Source: Psychrobacter glaciei
Lineage (GTDB): Bacteria > Pseudomonadota > Gammaproteobacteria > Pseudomonadales > Moraxellaceae
Length of the DNA: 64,000 nt
Direction of reading: 5' to 3'
NCBI RefSeq assembly: GCF_014652895.1
Contig: NZ_BMZR01000003.1
Location: 485,141-549,140, forward strand
Under the pieces are notes generated by a model that did no database searches, was not told the origin of the DNA, and saw only the letters and a list, made by a program, of their open reading frames with translations. Positions within the stretch are counted from its first letter, which is position 1. Every line of letters begins with the position of its first letter. The position numbers and the translations under genes were made by a program. Positions 1-9,148 of the stretch are shown here, one piece after another.

Positions 1-357
1 GACCATACCGTTCTTTGCCCAAACCGGATGATGAATCGCATCTTCAGAATAAATGGCTTGATCGGCATTGGCGTTGTTCATCGTGGAAATGAGCGTATTG
101 GTTTTGGCTCGTGTAACACGTTTGGTTTCAGACAACACAGTAGGATTATCAGCCATAATAGCGAGATTGATGGCGCTGGTATTAATAGATGTTGGGTTGA
201 TGGTAGTTGATTGATTGGTGGTTGGTTCAGCCGCATGAGCAGATAGCGATACTAAAAAGGTACTACTGATTAATAGAATAGCGGTTTTAATTTTTGCTCT
301 GTTTTTAAAGTTATTTTGAGAAGCGTTAATTTCATCTTTTGATATTGAATGTTGCAT
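1..357 (-). CDS. ggt: Gamma-glutamyltranspeptidase, N-terminal part (cut by window edge)
   Basis: Only the first 119 codons are in the window; the gene runs off the left edge. Reading the minus strand from the ATG at 357 gives a hydrophobic signal-peptide-like stretch ending near SLSAHAAEP. A Ser/Thr/Asn-rich linker follows, and then SEDAIHHPVWAKNGMV. That last stretch closely resembles the N-terminus of mature E. coli Ggt (EDVFHPVRAKQGMVAS). Ggt is a periplasmic enzyme that cleaves the gamma-glutamyl bond of glutathione and transfers or hydrolyses the glutamyl group. The catalytic Thr lies far downstream, outside the window, so activity cannot be judged. The gene is divergent from the lipoprotein gene at 619. 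Confidence 0.72.
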   Translation of the reverse strand, partial: MQHSISKDEINASQNNFKNRAKIKTAILLISSTFLVSLSAHAAEPTTNQSTTINPTSINTSAINLAIMADNPTVLSETKRVTRAKTNTLISTMNNANADQAIYSEDAIHHPVWAKNGMV

Positions 358-618
358 TGTAAATTCCTTTTTGAGCAAGTGATGACACGTTTGGTCTGTA
401 AAAATAAGACTGTAAAAATAAAGAGGCTTGAATGTTAAGGCGTGTCCTAATTGACATAATAATTGGCGCCACGTTTTTTAGATAAACAGTCTTATCAAAA
501 ATGCTGAAAATTTTTAAGAAATACGTTCTAATCTTACTAAATTGTAACTCATTGTGATATAAATAATAGTGCTAGAATTTATTCATTATTGTCTGTCTAT
601 TTATAAGAAGAAATTACT

Positions 619-2685
619 ATGTCATCCAACCATACTCATAAACGCGACCAACAGCGTCACTCTGGCATGGCTCATCATCAGTCATCTGCCCATAACCATA
701 ACAATCATAACAAGCATTCATATCAGTCGCGCAAATTAACCTCTATTGCAGGCTGCGCATTACTGCTTGGCAGTACGTTTGGGTTGGTAGGTTGTCAATC
801 AAGCCCGGCGGTATCATCGTCTACGGCATCAAAAAGTATGATTGATTTTAGTACCGTCGATAGCGCGCAGAGCCAAGCACAAGGACGCGCGTTTAATGCT
901 AGCCGCACTGCCCAATCTGAGCGTTATCAACAATTATTTAACCAAGAAAAATATCCCAATACTGACAATCAAGCCAAATCACATTTACTGGCGGCTATTC
1001 GTCAGCATCTGGCAACAGAACACGTAGCAGTTGCGCAAGCCAATTATCAAGCCGCACCTTTCATTGATCCAGATAGCATCGATGCAGGCTCTAGTAGCTT
1101 GCTTAGAACGATTATAGAAACTTATGCCTATGAGCCTGACGGCGATTATGATGAAAGTGCTTATGATGAAAGTGCTTATGATGAAAGTGATCATGAGGAC
1201 AGGCAAACTGAGGCTATGGCAGAGTTAGCAGCGGTAAGTATAGAGTCGAATAAATGCAATAAAAATGATGACGATGACGCTTATGAAGTTTGTGTTGTAG
1301 AGGATATTAATTATGATGAAGACGGTTACAGCGAATATGGCTACAATCGAGATGGTTACGACAGAGATGGCTATAATGAATATGGCAATGCAGAGGGCGG
1401 CATTCTCTCAGGGGTCTCGAACTTAAAGTCTAAAAATCTGTTAAAAAACTATGAAGCCATACAAATGGCAAAACAACAATCAGAGGCTGTAGAAGGTAGC
1501 CAATCATCAATGCCATCTACGGGCGTCATTGGTCAAATGCTGAGTATGTTCCATCGCACGCCGGAACAGATAGCTGCGTCAAATGCCTATCAATATCAAA
1601 ATTTAACGTTTAATAGTGTCAGTCAGTACAAACCCAAACAACGACAACTACAGAGCGTTTATAGTTATGATTATGTGACTCCGACAATTAGCTCATCTGT
1701 ACAGATACCGCTAGCGTTCGATTTTAATAACAGCAGCATCACGGTAGACCCATCGGCAATTATGCCTATCGTGGCGCTTGTCAATCCTGAAAACACCCCT
1801 TTACCTAACCAAATGACCTCACATACCGTCAGTTTTGGTTTGCCTGAGAGTATTACCGCGCAGCTACCGCCAGCAGTGCTTTATGATGCCGCCATCGCTG
1901 CCATACAGAGCAGCATGGCAGAGCTTGGGCCCGAGCACTTTAGCGCGGTAGATATTCGCAACGATGCCTTTGCCAAAGAAGTCGGGGCGAGCCGTGCGGT
2001 AAAAGTCTATTTTGGCAGTAAGCAAAGCGGTGAGATGATCGGCAAGACTTTAAAATACATGACAAAGTCGCTACAGGATTATGTCGATGCCAATCCACAG
2101 AAATATCCTGATGGCGCTATGCTAAAAACCGCGCTGGCGAAAGTGCAGCTATACAATAAAGGCTATCAAAGTGCGGATGTAGGTTCGCTGTTGCAGCTAA
2201 TCGAAGCCATTGGTCCGATATCTTTCAATCAGATAAATTACTATTATTTAGACAGCTCAGATCGCCTGCTTGCCAAGCAGCAGCGGATAAATATCGGCGG
2301 CGATTTGATGGGCTCTACGACCAGCGTGCTAAACCAAATACGCTATGATAAAAGCAGCTTTAATAAACATGCACTAACGCCTTTATTGACCGAGTCTTTT
2401 GGTACAAATGCTAAAGCGGCTATCGATGGCAATGCATGGATGGCAGAGCAACGCCAACAAAAAGACAGGCTGAAAACGGCACGTTATGCTCGCTATGATT
2501 ATAGTGGTCGCAGTGGTGATTACGATAACTACAATGATGACTACGATGATGATTATGGTAGCGATTATGCGGATGGTGATAGCAGCTATGAGGCAGCAGA
2601 ATATGACAGTGTTGATCGTCAAGATGATAATGATATAGAAGACGATGTCACAGATGATGCTGACAACAGGGTAGACGATCAATAA
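619..2685 (+). CDS. Tyr/Asp-rich putative lipoprotein, paralogue of the next gene
   Basis: 688 residues, not recognised as a named family. An unusually long His/Asn/Ser-rich N-terminal stretch (about 40 residues) precedes a hydrophobic segment ending in a lipobox-like LVGCQSS near residue 59, suggesting an anchored envelope protein. An AAGAAG ribosome site sits 7 bases before the ATG, supporting the long N-terminus. Residues about 175-255 and 610-688 are acidic and Tyr-rich (YDESA repeats; DGY/EYG repeats). The middle (about 300-600) is the better-conserved part. It shares YQQLF and DYVTP motifs and the GCQS lipobox with the gene 44 bases downstream, so the two look like a tandem duplication. 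Function unknown; a surface or periplasmic role is inferred only from the lipobox. Confidence 0.7.
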   Translation: MSSNHTHKRDQQRHSGMAHHQSSAHNHNNHNKHSYQSRKLTSIAGCALLLGSTFGLVGCQSSPAVSSSTASKSMIDFSTVDSAQSQAQGRAFNASRTAQSERYQQLFNQEKYPNTDNQAKSHLLAAIRQHLATEHVAVAQANYQAAPFIDPDSIDAGSSSLLRTIIETYAYEPDGDYDESAYDESAYDESDHEDRQTEAMAELAAVSIESNKCNKNDDDDAYEVCVVEDINYDEDGYSEYGYNRDGYDRDGYNEYGNAEGGILSGVSNLKSKNLLKNYEAIQMAKQQSEAVEGSQSSMPSTGVIGQMLSMFHRTPEQIAASNAYQYQNLTFNSVSQYKPKQRQLQSVYSYDYVTPTISSSVQIPLAFDFNNSSITVDPSAIMPIVALVNPENTPLPNQMTSHTVSFGLPESITAQLPPAVLYDAAIAAIQSSMAELGPEHFSAVDIRNDAFAKEVGASRAVKVYFGSKQSGEMIGKTLKYMTKSLQDYVDANPQKYPDGAMLKTALAKVQLYNKGYQSADVGSLLQLIEAIGPISFNQINYYYLDSSDRLLAKQQRINIGGDLMGSTTSVLNQIRYDKSSFNKHALTPLLTESFGTNAKAAIDGNAWMAEQRQQKDRLKTARYARYDYSGRSGDYDNYNDDYDDDYGSDYADGDSSYEAAEYDSVDRQDDNDIEDDVTDDADNRVDDQ
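1147..1191 (+). repeat. Three 15-bp tandem repeats inside a lipoprotein gene
   Basis: Three consecutive copies of TATGATGAAAGTGC(T/T/A), the last changing at its final codon. They encode the pentapeptide YDESA twice and then YDESD. The unit length is a multiple of three, so copy-number change would keep the frame. Confidence 0.85.
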
Positions 2686-2729
2686 CGCTATCTTGTCATG
2701 TTCAAGCCAATATTTATTAAGGATAAAAA

Positions 2730-4367
2730 ATGAGAACAGTACATCAAATCATTGCAAATCATCTTCCGTCAGCGAGCGCTGCGTCAGTTTTTAATGGCAA
2801 TCATTTATTTGTTGGTGCATTGGTCACAGGGGCGCTATTGTTAACGGGTTGCCAATCTACCAGTCTTGACCAATCTAACGCGATGACTGCCAAGCAAACG
2901 CCAGTGGCAGCCAAGACAGCATTGGCAACGGCGTTACAAAAAAAGCGCCGCCAGTCTTTTAGTTACCATAGCAATCTGGAGATTAGTAATGAGCAGCAGT
3001 TTAATAATATAAATACTGAAATAAATGCCAAAGCGCCAGTCGCCTCAGGCTATATCGATGAATACTGCGAAGACACACACGATCAAGCATATACCGCCTT
3101 ACTTACTCAAGCAGCAGCGCAAAATAAAGATATTTTGGTGGCAGATTATGACGCTGAGCGAACGACGCTGAAAGACCGCTACCTTGAGTGTACAGATGCC
3201 TATGAGGCATGGGTAGATAGCAATTATGATAGTGAGATCACTGTGCCAGTGTCTTACCAACAGTTATTTGACAATTATGATGACCGAACGACAGCGCAAG
3301 ATGTCAAAAAGGCAAAGCTGCTAGATGCTTATGTGCTAAAGCCATTGTCTCTCAATGCACAAGGCGTCTATCAACCAATGGCTGGCAAGGCGACGATGTT
3401 GGCGAGCGTTCAGTATCACGCGCGCAATCATCAAAGCAGCGTTAATCAGCCTATTTATTTAGATTTGAAAAACGGTAATATTTATCTGTGGGCAGATAAT
3501 TTTGCGATGTTTAATTCAGAAATGTTAGACGATAAGCTCGGTACAAAATGGCGCAATAAATGGCTAAAGTTAGCCATTGATGATGGCACCTTACCCAAAG
3601 GCTTTGGCAGTGAGTTGATAAAAAGTCACTTTGCAGCGTTAGATGCCACAGTTGATGCCGCACCTATTAGCCAGTTTGATTATGTCACCCCTAATACGCT
3701 AGCTTCGCTCTCTCCCAAGTTACCCGCGCATCAGCTACCAGCAATGCTGGCAAGTAACCAAGTTATTCGCCGTGTACAAAATACTGAGAGTTATGAGCAG
3801 TTTTATCAAGATTATATGCGCATCGTTTACGAGCGGATTAGCCAGCGATATCCAGAGCTAATCAAAGAAAGCGCGGCTTACGAGGTAGGCACCGCAGATG
3901 CTGATAAATTTACCAGTAAAGCGTTAATGCAGCAGATGCTAGCAATGATAAAGAGTGGCATGGATAGTGGCAGTGAGACAGTAGAGGAAACAATGGCAGA
4001 GGCAAAGGAAAAGACGGCAGAAAGTGCAATGCTAGTGAAAGCAGAGACGCAGCAGTTGTATGGATTTGATAAGCGTGGTCAGCTCAAATGGCAGCATCTG
4101 CGTAGTGAGCTTCCGAGCGAGACTGCTTCCAATAAAAACATGGTCATAGATGTTTTGCAGCAGTATTCTGCTATAAGCGCTACAGACATGGCATTTCCGA
4201 ATTTACGAAGCGATGTACAAGTGCCCAATGCCAGTAATAGTATTGATATGCGCGAGTATGGTAGCGAGTTGATGCAGTATTATCGTGATGGCAATGGTAC
4301 TGCGATAGGAAAGATGATGTTTAATGTCATGCCAATGGCTAAAGAGAAGTTCGGGACGATTGAATAA
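2730..4367 (+). CDS. Putative lipoprotein, paralogue of the upstream gene
   Basis: 545 residues with a hydrophobic segment ending in LLLTGCQSTS near residue 41, a good lipobox, so probably a lipid-anchored envelope protein. A TTAAGGA ribosome site precedes the ATG. The motifs SYQQLFDNYDD and FDYVTPN correspond to YQQLFNQ and YDYVTPT in the preceding protein. It lacks the Tyr/Asp repeat blocks of that protein. The C-terminal third has Met/Glu/Lys-rich helical stretches (about residues 400-440). The gene follows its paralogue by 44 bases and is followed by a strong terminator, so the pair is probably one transcription unit. Function unknown. Confidence 0.7.
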   Translation: MRTVHQIIANHLPSASAASVFNGNHLFVGALVTGALLLTGCQSTSLDQSNAMTAKQTPVAAKTALATALQKKRRQSFSYHSNLEISNEQQFNNINTEINAKAPVASGYIDEYCEDTHDQAYTALLTQAAAQNKDILVADYDAERTTLKDRYLECTDAYEAWVDSNYDSEITVPVSYQQLFDNYDDRTTAQDVKKAKLLDAYVLKPLSLNAQGVYQPMAGKATMLASVQYHARNHQSSVNQPIYLDLKNGNIYLWADNFAMFNSEMLDDKLGTKWRNKWLKLAIDDGTLPKGFGSELIKSHFAALDATVDAAPISQFDYVTPNTLASLSPKLPAHQLPAMLASNQVIRRVQNTESYEQFYQDYMRIVYERISQRYPELIKESAAYEVGTADADKFTSKALMQQMLAMIKSGMDSGSETVEETMAEAKEKTAESAMLVKAETQQLYGFDKRGQLKWQHLRSELPSETASNKNMVIDVLQQYSAISATDMAFPNLRSDVQVPNASNSIDMREYGSELMQYYRDGNGTAIGKMMFNVMPMAKEKFGTIE

Positions 4368-4419
4368 AAATGGATTAATCGTAGGTAAGTTTAGTTAGTC
4401 GTTATTGAAATTGAAAACT

Positions 4420-4452
4420 AAAAAGCGCACCGTTTATACGATGCGCTTTTTT
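4420..4452 (+). terminator. Rho-independent terminator after the lipoprotein pair
   Basis: The stem AAAAAGCGCA / TGCGCTTTTT encloses a short loop and ends in a T run. It lies 52 bases after the stop at 4367. The flanking A and T runs make it usable from both sides, so it may also serve the converging minus-strand gene ending at 4517. Confidence 0.8.
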
Positions 4453-4516
4453 ATGTGTTCATAATCAGTCTTATAGGACATTCAGCATGAATGCAAAATA
4501 GCCTATTAATGACGAA

Positions 4517-5053
4517 TTACATGCCTTGATGTGGTTTGCCATGCATTTTACCGTGCTCTGAGCCTTTATGACCTTTCGCCATTTTTTCAGCCTTCAATGT
4601 AGCAAGTTTGGCGCGTTGCTCAGCAGTCAATACCTGAGAGATAGCGTGTTGAGTCTGTACGCGCTCAATGAAGCGTTGCTTGGTTTTAGCCGCTTGCTGA
4701 TCAGCTAAGCGGTTGACTGCTGCTGTATTTAGAGTGTTAGCATTGGTCAATGCTTGCATTTGTTGATGCATCTGCGCCCGTTCTGCTTTGTTTTTTGTGC
4801 GGTCAGCTTTACGGTCACCGTGTTGTGCTTGCATGATGGCTTTGATTTGCGCTTGTTGCGTTGCTGTTAGATCTAGTTGCGACATTGGACCTCTCATACC
4901 GTCTTTTTTCATACTACCTTTTTTCATGCCATCTTTATGCTGCATTTTGCTGGTCATTGTTGTGGTATCAGTAGTTGCATTAACACTGGTACAAGCCGTT
5001 ACGGTGAAAATACTAGACATTGCTAATACTGAGCCCATTAATAATTTTTTCAT
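4517..5053 (-). CDS. CpxP/Spy-like periplasmic LTXXQ protein
   Basis: About 178 residues: an N-terminal export signal with a possible lipobox (TVTAC near residue 20), then a Lys/Met/Gly-rich stretch. A helical domain follows with two LTXXQ-type motifs, LTATQQAQ (mid-protein) and LTAEQRAK (near residue 150). This is the hallmark of the CpxP/Spy/LTXXQ family of periplasmic chaperone-like stress proteins. The C-terminus is His/Gly/Lys-rich. Three consecutive ATG codons occur at the start. The AAGG ribosome site lies 8 bases before the third (5053), 5 before the second and 2 before the first (5059), so 5053 is preferred. The gene is divergent from a CpxR/CpxA-like pair, the usual arrangement for cpxP. 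Confidence 0.78.
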   Translation of the reverse strand: MKKLLMGSVLAMSSIFTVTACTSVNATTDTTTMTSKMQHKDGMKKGSMKKDGMRGPMSQLDLTATQQAQIKAIMQAQHGDRKADRTKNKAERAQMHQQMQALTNANTLNTAAVNRLADQQAAKTKQRFIERVQTQHAISQVLTAEQRAKLATLKAEKMAKGHKGSEHGKMHGKPHQGM

Positions 5054-5320
5054 CATCATTACCTTAATTTATGGTGCATACATTATTGGTTGCGAAAAAG
5101 TCAGTTTTTATCTGATCAGCTTATGAATGTTAAGTGTCCCGGATAGCCACTATCCATCACAGCTTGTTATCAGTATTTGTCGCTGATAGACGCTATATTA
5201 CGACAGTTAAAGGTTACGAACATTTATGAAGTATTAAGAAAGGTAACGTTTATAGCGAATCGATAAGCAATTGACTGATAATATGGCTAATAAAGCGATC
5301 CAACGCTCAAGGAGAAAGAT

Positions 5321-6019
5321 GTGCCACACATACTACTAGGCGATGATGACGAAGAATTGACCCAGTTATTACAAGAATACTTGCACAATCATGGGGTGAC
5401 ATGCGACTGCGTTCACGATGGCGAGGCTGTCATACAAAAACTCAAAACCGCGAGCAATAATGTGCTCAATGGCGCTGCTGCTTATGACTTGCTGGTGCTA
5501 GATATTATGATGCCAAAAATCGATGGATTGAGTGTCTTGCGTCAATTGCCCAATATCAGTGATATCCCTGTCATTATGCTGACGGCAAAAGGGGAGGAAA
5601 TTGATCGTATTATTGGTCTGGAGCTTGGTGCTGATGATTATATTACCAAACCCTGCAATCCTAGAGAACTGCTGGCACGTATCAATGCCGTCATCAAGCG
5701 CACCAATGCGGCGGCATCAGAGCATACGCCGTTACCAGAGAGTCGTTTGCATTTGGATCAAAACCAGCGGCTTTGTCAGATAGATGGCATAGAGCTACAA
5801 GTTACTGGCACAGAATTTGATTTGTTGGTTGCGCTACTGAAACAAAAAGGCGAGGTGGTAAGCAAAGCATGGCTGTCAGAGCATGTCTTACAACGTGAAT
5901 TACAGCCGTTCGATCGCAGCCTTGATGTGCATGTCTCGCGACTGCGCAAAAAACTCCAACCTTTTCACGAAGAGCCGATCAAGGCAGTTCGTGGTAAAGG
6001 TTATCAGCTGGTGTTGTAA
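5321..6019 (+). CDS. CpxR-like OmpR-family response regulator
   Basis: 232 residues. Receiver domain at 1-120 with the acidic cluster GDDDEE, phospho-acceptor Asp in VLDIMMPKID, Thr in MLTAKG and Lys in ITKPCNPREL. A winged-helix DNA-binding domain follows (about 135-232, ending in VRGKGYQLVL). The stretch EEIDRIIGLELGADDY resembles the CpxR subgroup. Translation starts with GTG at 5321, six bases after AAGGAG (5309-5314); the overlapping ATG at 5319 is out of frame. The stop codon overlaps the kinase ATG (TAATG), so the two are translationally coupled. Probable envelope-stress regulator. No convincing CpxR box was found in the 5060-5320 divergent region. Confidence 0.88.
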   Translation: MPHILLGDDDEELTQLLQEYLHNHGVTCDCVHDGEAVIQKLKTASNNVLNGAAAYDLLVLDIMMPKIDGLSVLRQLPNISDIPVIMLTAKGEEIDRIIGLELGADDYITKPCNPRELLARINAVIKRTNAAASEHTPLPESRLHLDQNQRLCQIDGIELQVTGTEFDLLVALLKQKGEVVSKAWLSEHVLQRELQPFDRSLDVHVSRLRKKLQPFHEEPIKAVRGKGYQLVL

Positions 6020-7635
6020 TGACGGACTTATCGATGAAGCCTCCAACATTTAAGATACGTATGACCCTGTTTTGGCGTCTGTTTTTAAGCTTATTAGTGA
6101 CGATTCTGATAACCTCTATTTTATCCATTATGGTGGAGCGTTGGCTGGTCGAAAAAGCGCTAACCGCTCGTATGGATGTGCAAATTGATAGTTTATTGAT
6201 TAAGCGCCAAGAAATGATTGAGGCGTTACAAGTGGGTGATTTAACCACTGTCAGGGAGATGTACCGTCAAGATCGGCGGCTTATGAATCAGATCAGAGTC
6301 TATGATGAGCAAGGTGCCATTATATTTCCACGTTATCGTGATAGAGATGGGCGTAGGCAAAAACCTATGAATAGCGATCGACAGGTCATGGGGTATTCAT
6401 CAATGCTACCAATACAGTCAATGCCTAATGCGGATAATAAAAAACCTGATAATAAAATGTCTGGTAATCACGATGATAGAGTATCAAATAATGAACCGTC
6501 ACTTTTAAATCATATCCTGTCACCGATGACCCCGAATCGCGCGAAGATGGCTGATCCTGATAGTCGTCCTGAACTGGCGGACATGACGGTCGTCTTACCA
6601 GATGAGCAGGCTGTGATCATACAATTGCGTCCGCATCTGCGCTTTTCAGACGTCGTAGCGCTGCAACGTGGCAATTTTCCCATACGTTTACTGTTGATTA
6701 TTATCTTTAGCGTCTTGGTTTGTGTTTGGCTGAGTCGTACATTGACCCAGCGTATTCGCCGTGTGCAAAACACCGTACATCGTATGATTGACGGCGACTA
6801 TCAAGCCCATCCAAATCTATCAAAAATGGGCGATGATGAATTGGGTTTGCTGGCTAAAGATGTGGCCAAACTCTCAACGCGGCTGGCTGAGAGTGAGCTG
6901 GCACGCAAGCAGATGCTCAGTGATATCTCGCACGAGCTACGATCGCCATTGGCGCGTCTTGACGTTGCGACTGAGTTGACTCGCGACTTTGCACCGAATG
7001 CCAGTCGTTACCTCGACCGTATCGATAAAGAGTCGGCGCGGATGAATGAGTTGATTGAGCAAATCATTCATATTCAGTCTCTACAAATGCAGCAATATAC
7101 GATCGATAATATAGAAAACGAAGCGGTTGATCTCTCTGATATTATCAGTGAAATTGGTCAAGACGTTTGCTTTGAGTTTCAGCATAAAAACGTGCGCTGG
7201 CAATGGCAGCCGAGTCATACACGCGTGATAGATTCTTTATCAACGGCTTACTCAGCCACTCCTTGGACTGTGCTTGGTAACCAAGAGCAGCTACATAGCG
7301 CGCTTGAAAATGTCATTCGTAATGCTTTTATGCATACTGCCTCTGATTCAATAGTGATTGCTGATATTAAAGAAGTGGAGATGGAGGATAAGAAACCCGC
7401 GATTCAAATCAGCATAATGGACGAGGGCGGCGGCGTCGCGGATAAAGATGTAGAGCGTATTTTTCAGCCCTTTGTACGGCTGGATTCGGCTCGTCATCGT
7501 GAAACAGGTGGCTATGGTTTGGGATTGGCAATTGTCCATGCGGTTGTGATGGCGCATAAGGGTCAGATTCATGTCTACAATCGCCAAGATGGCTTACAAG
7601 GGCTGGTGGTACAGATAATTTTGCCTATTAAATAA
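6019..7635 (+). CDS. CpxA-like sensor histidine kinase
   Basis: 538 residues. Transmembrane helix 1 at about 15-37, a periplasmic loop to about 215, transmembrane helix 2 at about 220-242, then HAMP. The dimerisation/phosphoacceptor box is SDISHELRSPLARL. The ATPase domain has ENVIRNAFMHT (N box), DEGGGVADKD (G1), FQPFVRLD (F) and GGYGLGLAIV (G2). All catalytic boxes are intact. The periplasmic loop holds a polar, Asn/Asp/Lys-rich low-complexity stretch around residues 133-165 that looks like lineage-specific expansion. The ATG overlaps the stop of the regulator gene. Together with the divergent CpxP-like gene it forms a Cpx-type envelope-stress module; the signal sensed here is inferred from homology. 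Confidence 0.87.
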   Translation: MTDLSMKPPTFKIRMTLFWRLFLSLLVTILITSILSIMVERWLVEKALTARMDVQIDSLLIKRQEMIEALQVGDLTTVREMYRQDRRLMNQIRVYDEQGAIIFPRYRDRDGRRQKPMNSDRQVMGYSSMLPIQSMPNADNKKPDNKMSGNHDDRVSNNEPSLLNHILSPMTPNRAKMADPDSRPELADMTVVLPDEQAVIIQLRPHLRFSDVVALQRGNFPIRLLLIIIFSVLVCVWLSRTLTQRIRRVQNTVHRMIDGDYQAHPNLSKMGDDELGLLAKDVAKLSTRLAESELARKQMLSDISHELRSPLARLDVATELTRDFAPNASRYLDRIDKESARMNELIEQIIHIQSLQMQQYTIDNIENEAVDLSDIISEIGQDVCFEFQHKNVRWQWQPSHTRVIDSLSTAYSATPWTVLGNQEQLHSALENVIRNAFMHTASDSIVIADIKEVEMEDKKPAIQISIMDEGGGVADKDVERIFQPFVRLDSARHRETGGYGLGLAIVHAVVMAHKGQIHVYNRQDGLQGLVVQIILPIK

Positions 7636-7804
7636 ATACCCTTTAAACACAAGGAGCTGACATAAATAAGCGTTACGTCAAATTGCCTTTATGAAGATAA
7701 CTCGTTGTCAATTCATTAAAGCATAGTGGTTTGCCGTGCCTTGACTGAATGTTTGATATGCTTTGGTTATTTATTGAATAAATCGATATACAGGTTTGTT
7801 TTTA

Positions 7805-8869
7805 ATGAGTATTCTAATCATCATGATACTACCAAATCCATTCACTCGTCCTCTCAATGCTTGGGTCACCATTTTTGTGGTTGCCTTGCACGGTGCCACG
7901 GTATGGGCAATGATGTCTATCGATACCCCGAAACCTCCCGAAATAAAAAATAAACCAGAGACCATTCAACTAGAGCTAATCACATTAGCGTCACCTCCTA
8001 CCAATAGGCCAAGTACAGAACATCAATCCAAACCTGTCTCAGAAAAACAACCCGTCTCTGAGACTCAACCAATCAAACCATTAGAAAAAGTGGTAGCATC
8101 TGCTCAGACGTCATCAGCTGCAACATTAAAAGCTGAAACAAAAGAAGCGCCAATACCTTCAACAGCAAACACTGACGTGGCTAAAAAATCACCCAATTTA
8201 GAAAGCAATCCTGAAAATTCTCTCGAAACCCCCTCATCAGCGTCACCATTGACGACAGTAGAATCAAGAAAAATAGCGAATGTATCAGACGACACAGAGC
8301 AAGATCTATCGGCGATGATTCGAGCTGTGACAGCGCAGTTCAACCGTGATCAAGCCAGACAGAAACGTGAACTAGGAAAACAAATCAACCGAAAGCTCGC
8401 CGAACAAGAGCAATGGCGCATACAAGCAGCCAACGAAGCAATTGCCAACATGCTGAAGTTAGCCGCTGCCCAAGCCGAAAAGCAAGTCACTGATCAGGCC
8501 GCTATAGATGAGAAGGCTGATAAAAATGATAAGGTTAATAAAAGTGACGAGACTGCCACGTTTTTGGCAGATTATGGCAGCTGGCTCGATAAGCACGAAC
8601 CGACGACTAGCTTACCATTGCTAATATGGCGTAGCATTGATACTGAGCTCGGTGATGTATTTATCGTCATGCTAGAGTTGCATGTCAATAAAGAAGGCTA
8701 TATTACTGAGGTGCAACTGCTTGAACCCTCAGGCAGTCCAATAATCGATGCAATGGCAACCACGCAAGTCAGGACAGGGCAACTCAATCCACTGCAAAAA
8801 GATGGCAAGACAGTTGATGCGATTGTGCCGATGTCATTGGTATATGAGAGACCGACATTTAATAATTAA
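7805..8869 (+). CDS. tonB: TonB-like energy transducer
   Basis: About 354 residues from the ATG at 7805, which follows an AGG ribosome site; in-frame TTG at 7796 is less likely. A short cytoplasmic start and one membrane helix (about 13-35, NAWVTIFVVALHGATVWAMM) lead into a long Pro/Lys/Glu/Ser-rich periplasmic spacer. A coiled-coil-like stretch rich in Gln/Ala/Glu follows (about 170-240). The C-terminal domain ends in VQLLEPSGSPIID ... PLQKDGKTVDAIVPMSL, characteristic of TonB/TolA C-terminal folds. It carries proton-motive energy to outer-membrane receptors. The exbB and exbD genes follow, supporting TonB rather than TolA. No clear Fur box precedes it. Confidence 0.82.
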   Translation: MSILIIMILPNPFTRPLNAWVTIFVVALHGATVWAMMSIDTPKPPEIKNKPETIQLELITLASPPTNRPSTEHQSKPVSEKQPVSETQPIKPLEKVVASAQTSSAATLKAETKEAPIPSTANTDVAKKSPNLESNPENSLETPSSASPLTTVESRKIANVSDDTEQDLSAMIRAVTAQFNRDQARQKRELGKQINRKLAEQEQWRIQAANEAIANMLKLAAAQAEKQVTDQAAIDEKADKNDKVNKSDETATFLADYGSWLDKHEPTTSLPLLIWRSIDTELGDVFIVMLELHVNKEGYITEVQLLEPSGSPIIDAMATTQVRTGQLNPLQKDGKTVDAIVPMSLVYERPTFNN

Positions 8870-8939
8870 CATAGAATTTGTAAGGTCTTTCACCGATGAT
8901 AATGATAGCAGCTGTTTTTAAATGAACAATACGGTCTAT

Positions 8940-9075
8940 CATCAGATCAATATAAAAAAACGGCAAGCGTAACATCCAGCTGGTATAAATTTCCTTGCTT
9001 GCTGTGTGCTTGGCACTTCAGAGCCTTAGAAAAACTCATCCCAGCAGCATGGTATTTTTTAAAGTGAATCTACTA
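8940..9075. repeat. Dispersed intergenic repeat, copy 1
   Basis: The tonB-exbB interval contains a degenerate copy of a sequence also present at 14938-15085. Shared blocks include TTGCTTGCTGTG-like, CAGAGGCTT/CAGAGCCTT-like, ATCCCAGCA, TGGTATTTTTTAAA/TATGTTCTTTTTAA and GAATC(G/T)ACTATA. It carries no ORF. It may be a remnant of a small mobile element or a long-decayed repeat family. Confidence 0.55.
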
Positions 9076-9141
9076 TAATTACGTCAAGATAATTACATTA
9101 AGATAGTCACGTCAAGTCACGTCAAGATAGTTACGTTAAGG
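9076..9141. repeat. Short imperfect tandem repeat before exbB
   Basis: Four to five imperfect copies of a 14-15 base unit related to TACGTCAAGATAGT stand in a row and end at the exbB ribosome site (AAGGAAG). One unit is truncated to about 9 bases. The array lies where promoter or leader sequence would be expected. Confidence 0.75.
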
Positions 9142-9148
9142 AAGATGT

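Noticed and set aside
2383..2682. Minus-strand Ile/Val-rich ORF resembling a membrane protein
   Set aside because: It is the shadow of the Asp/Tyr-rich coding strand (GAT/GAY codons read as ATC/ATA). No start signals.
5060..5320. CpxR-type boxes (GTAAA direct repeats) in the cpxP-cpxR interval
   Set aside because: Only loose matches such as GTTAAAGGTTAC were found, not a convincing pair at the right spacing.
8890..8910. Fur-box-like GATAATGATAG near the end of tonB
   Set aside because: Only one half matches GATAATGATAATCATTATC, and it lies after tonB rather than before it.
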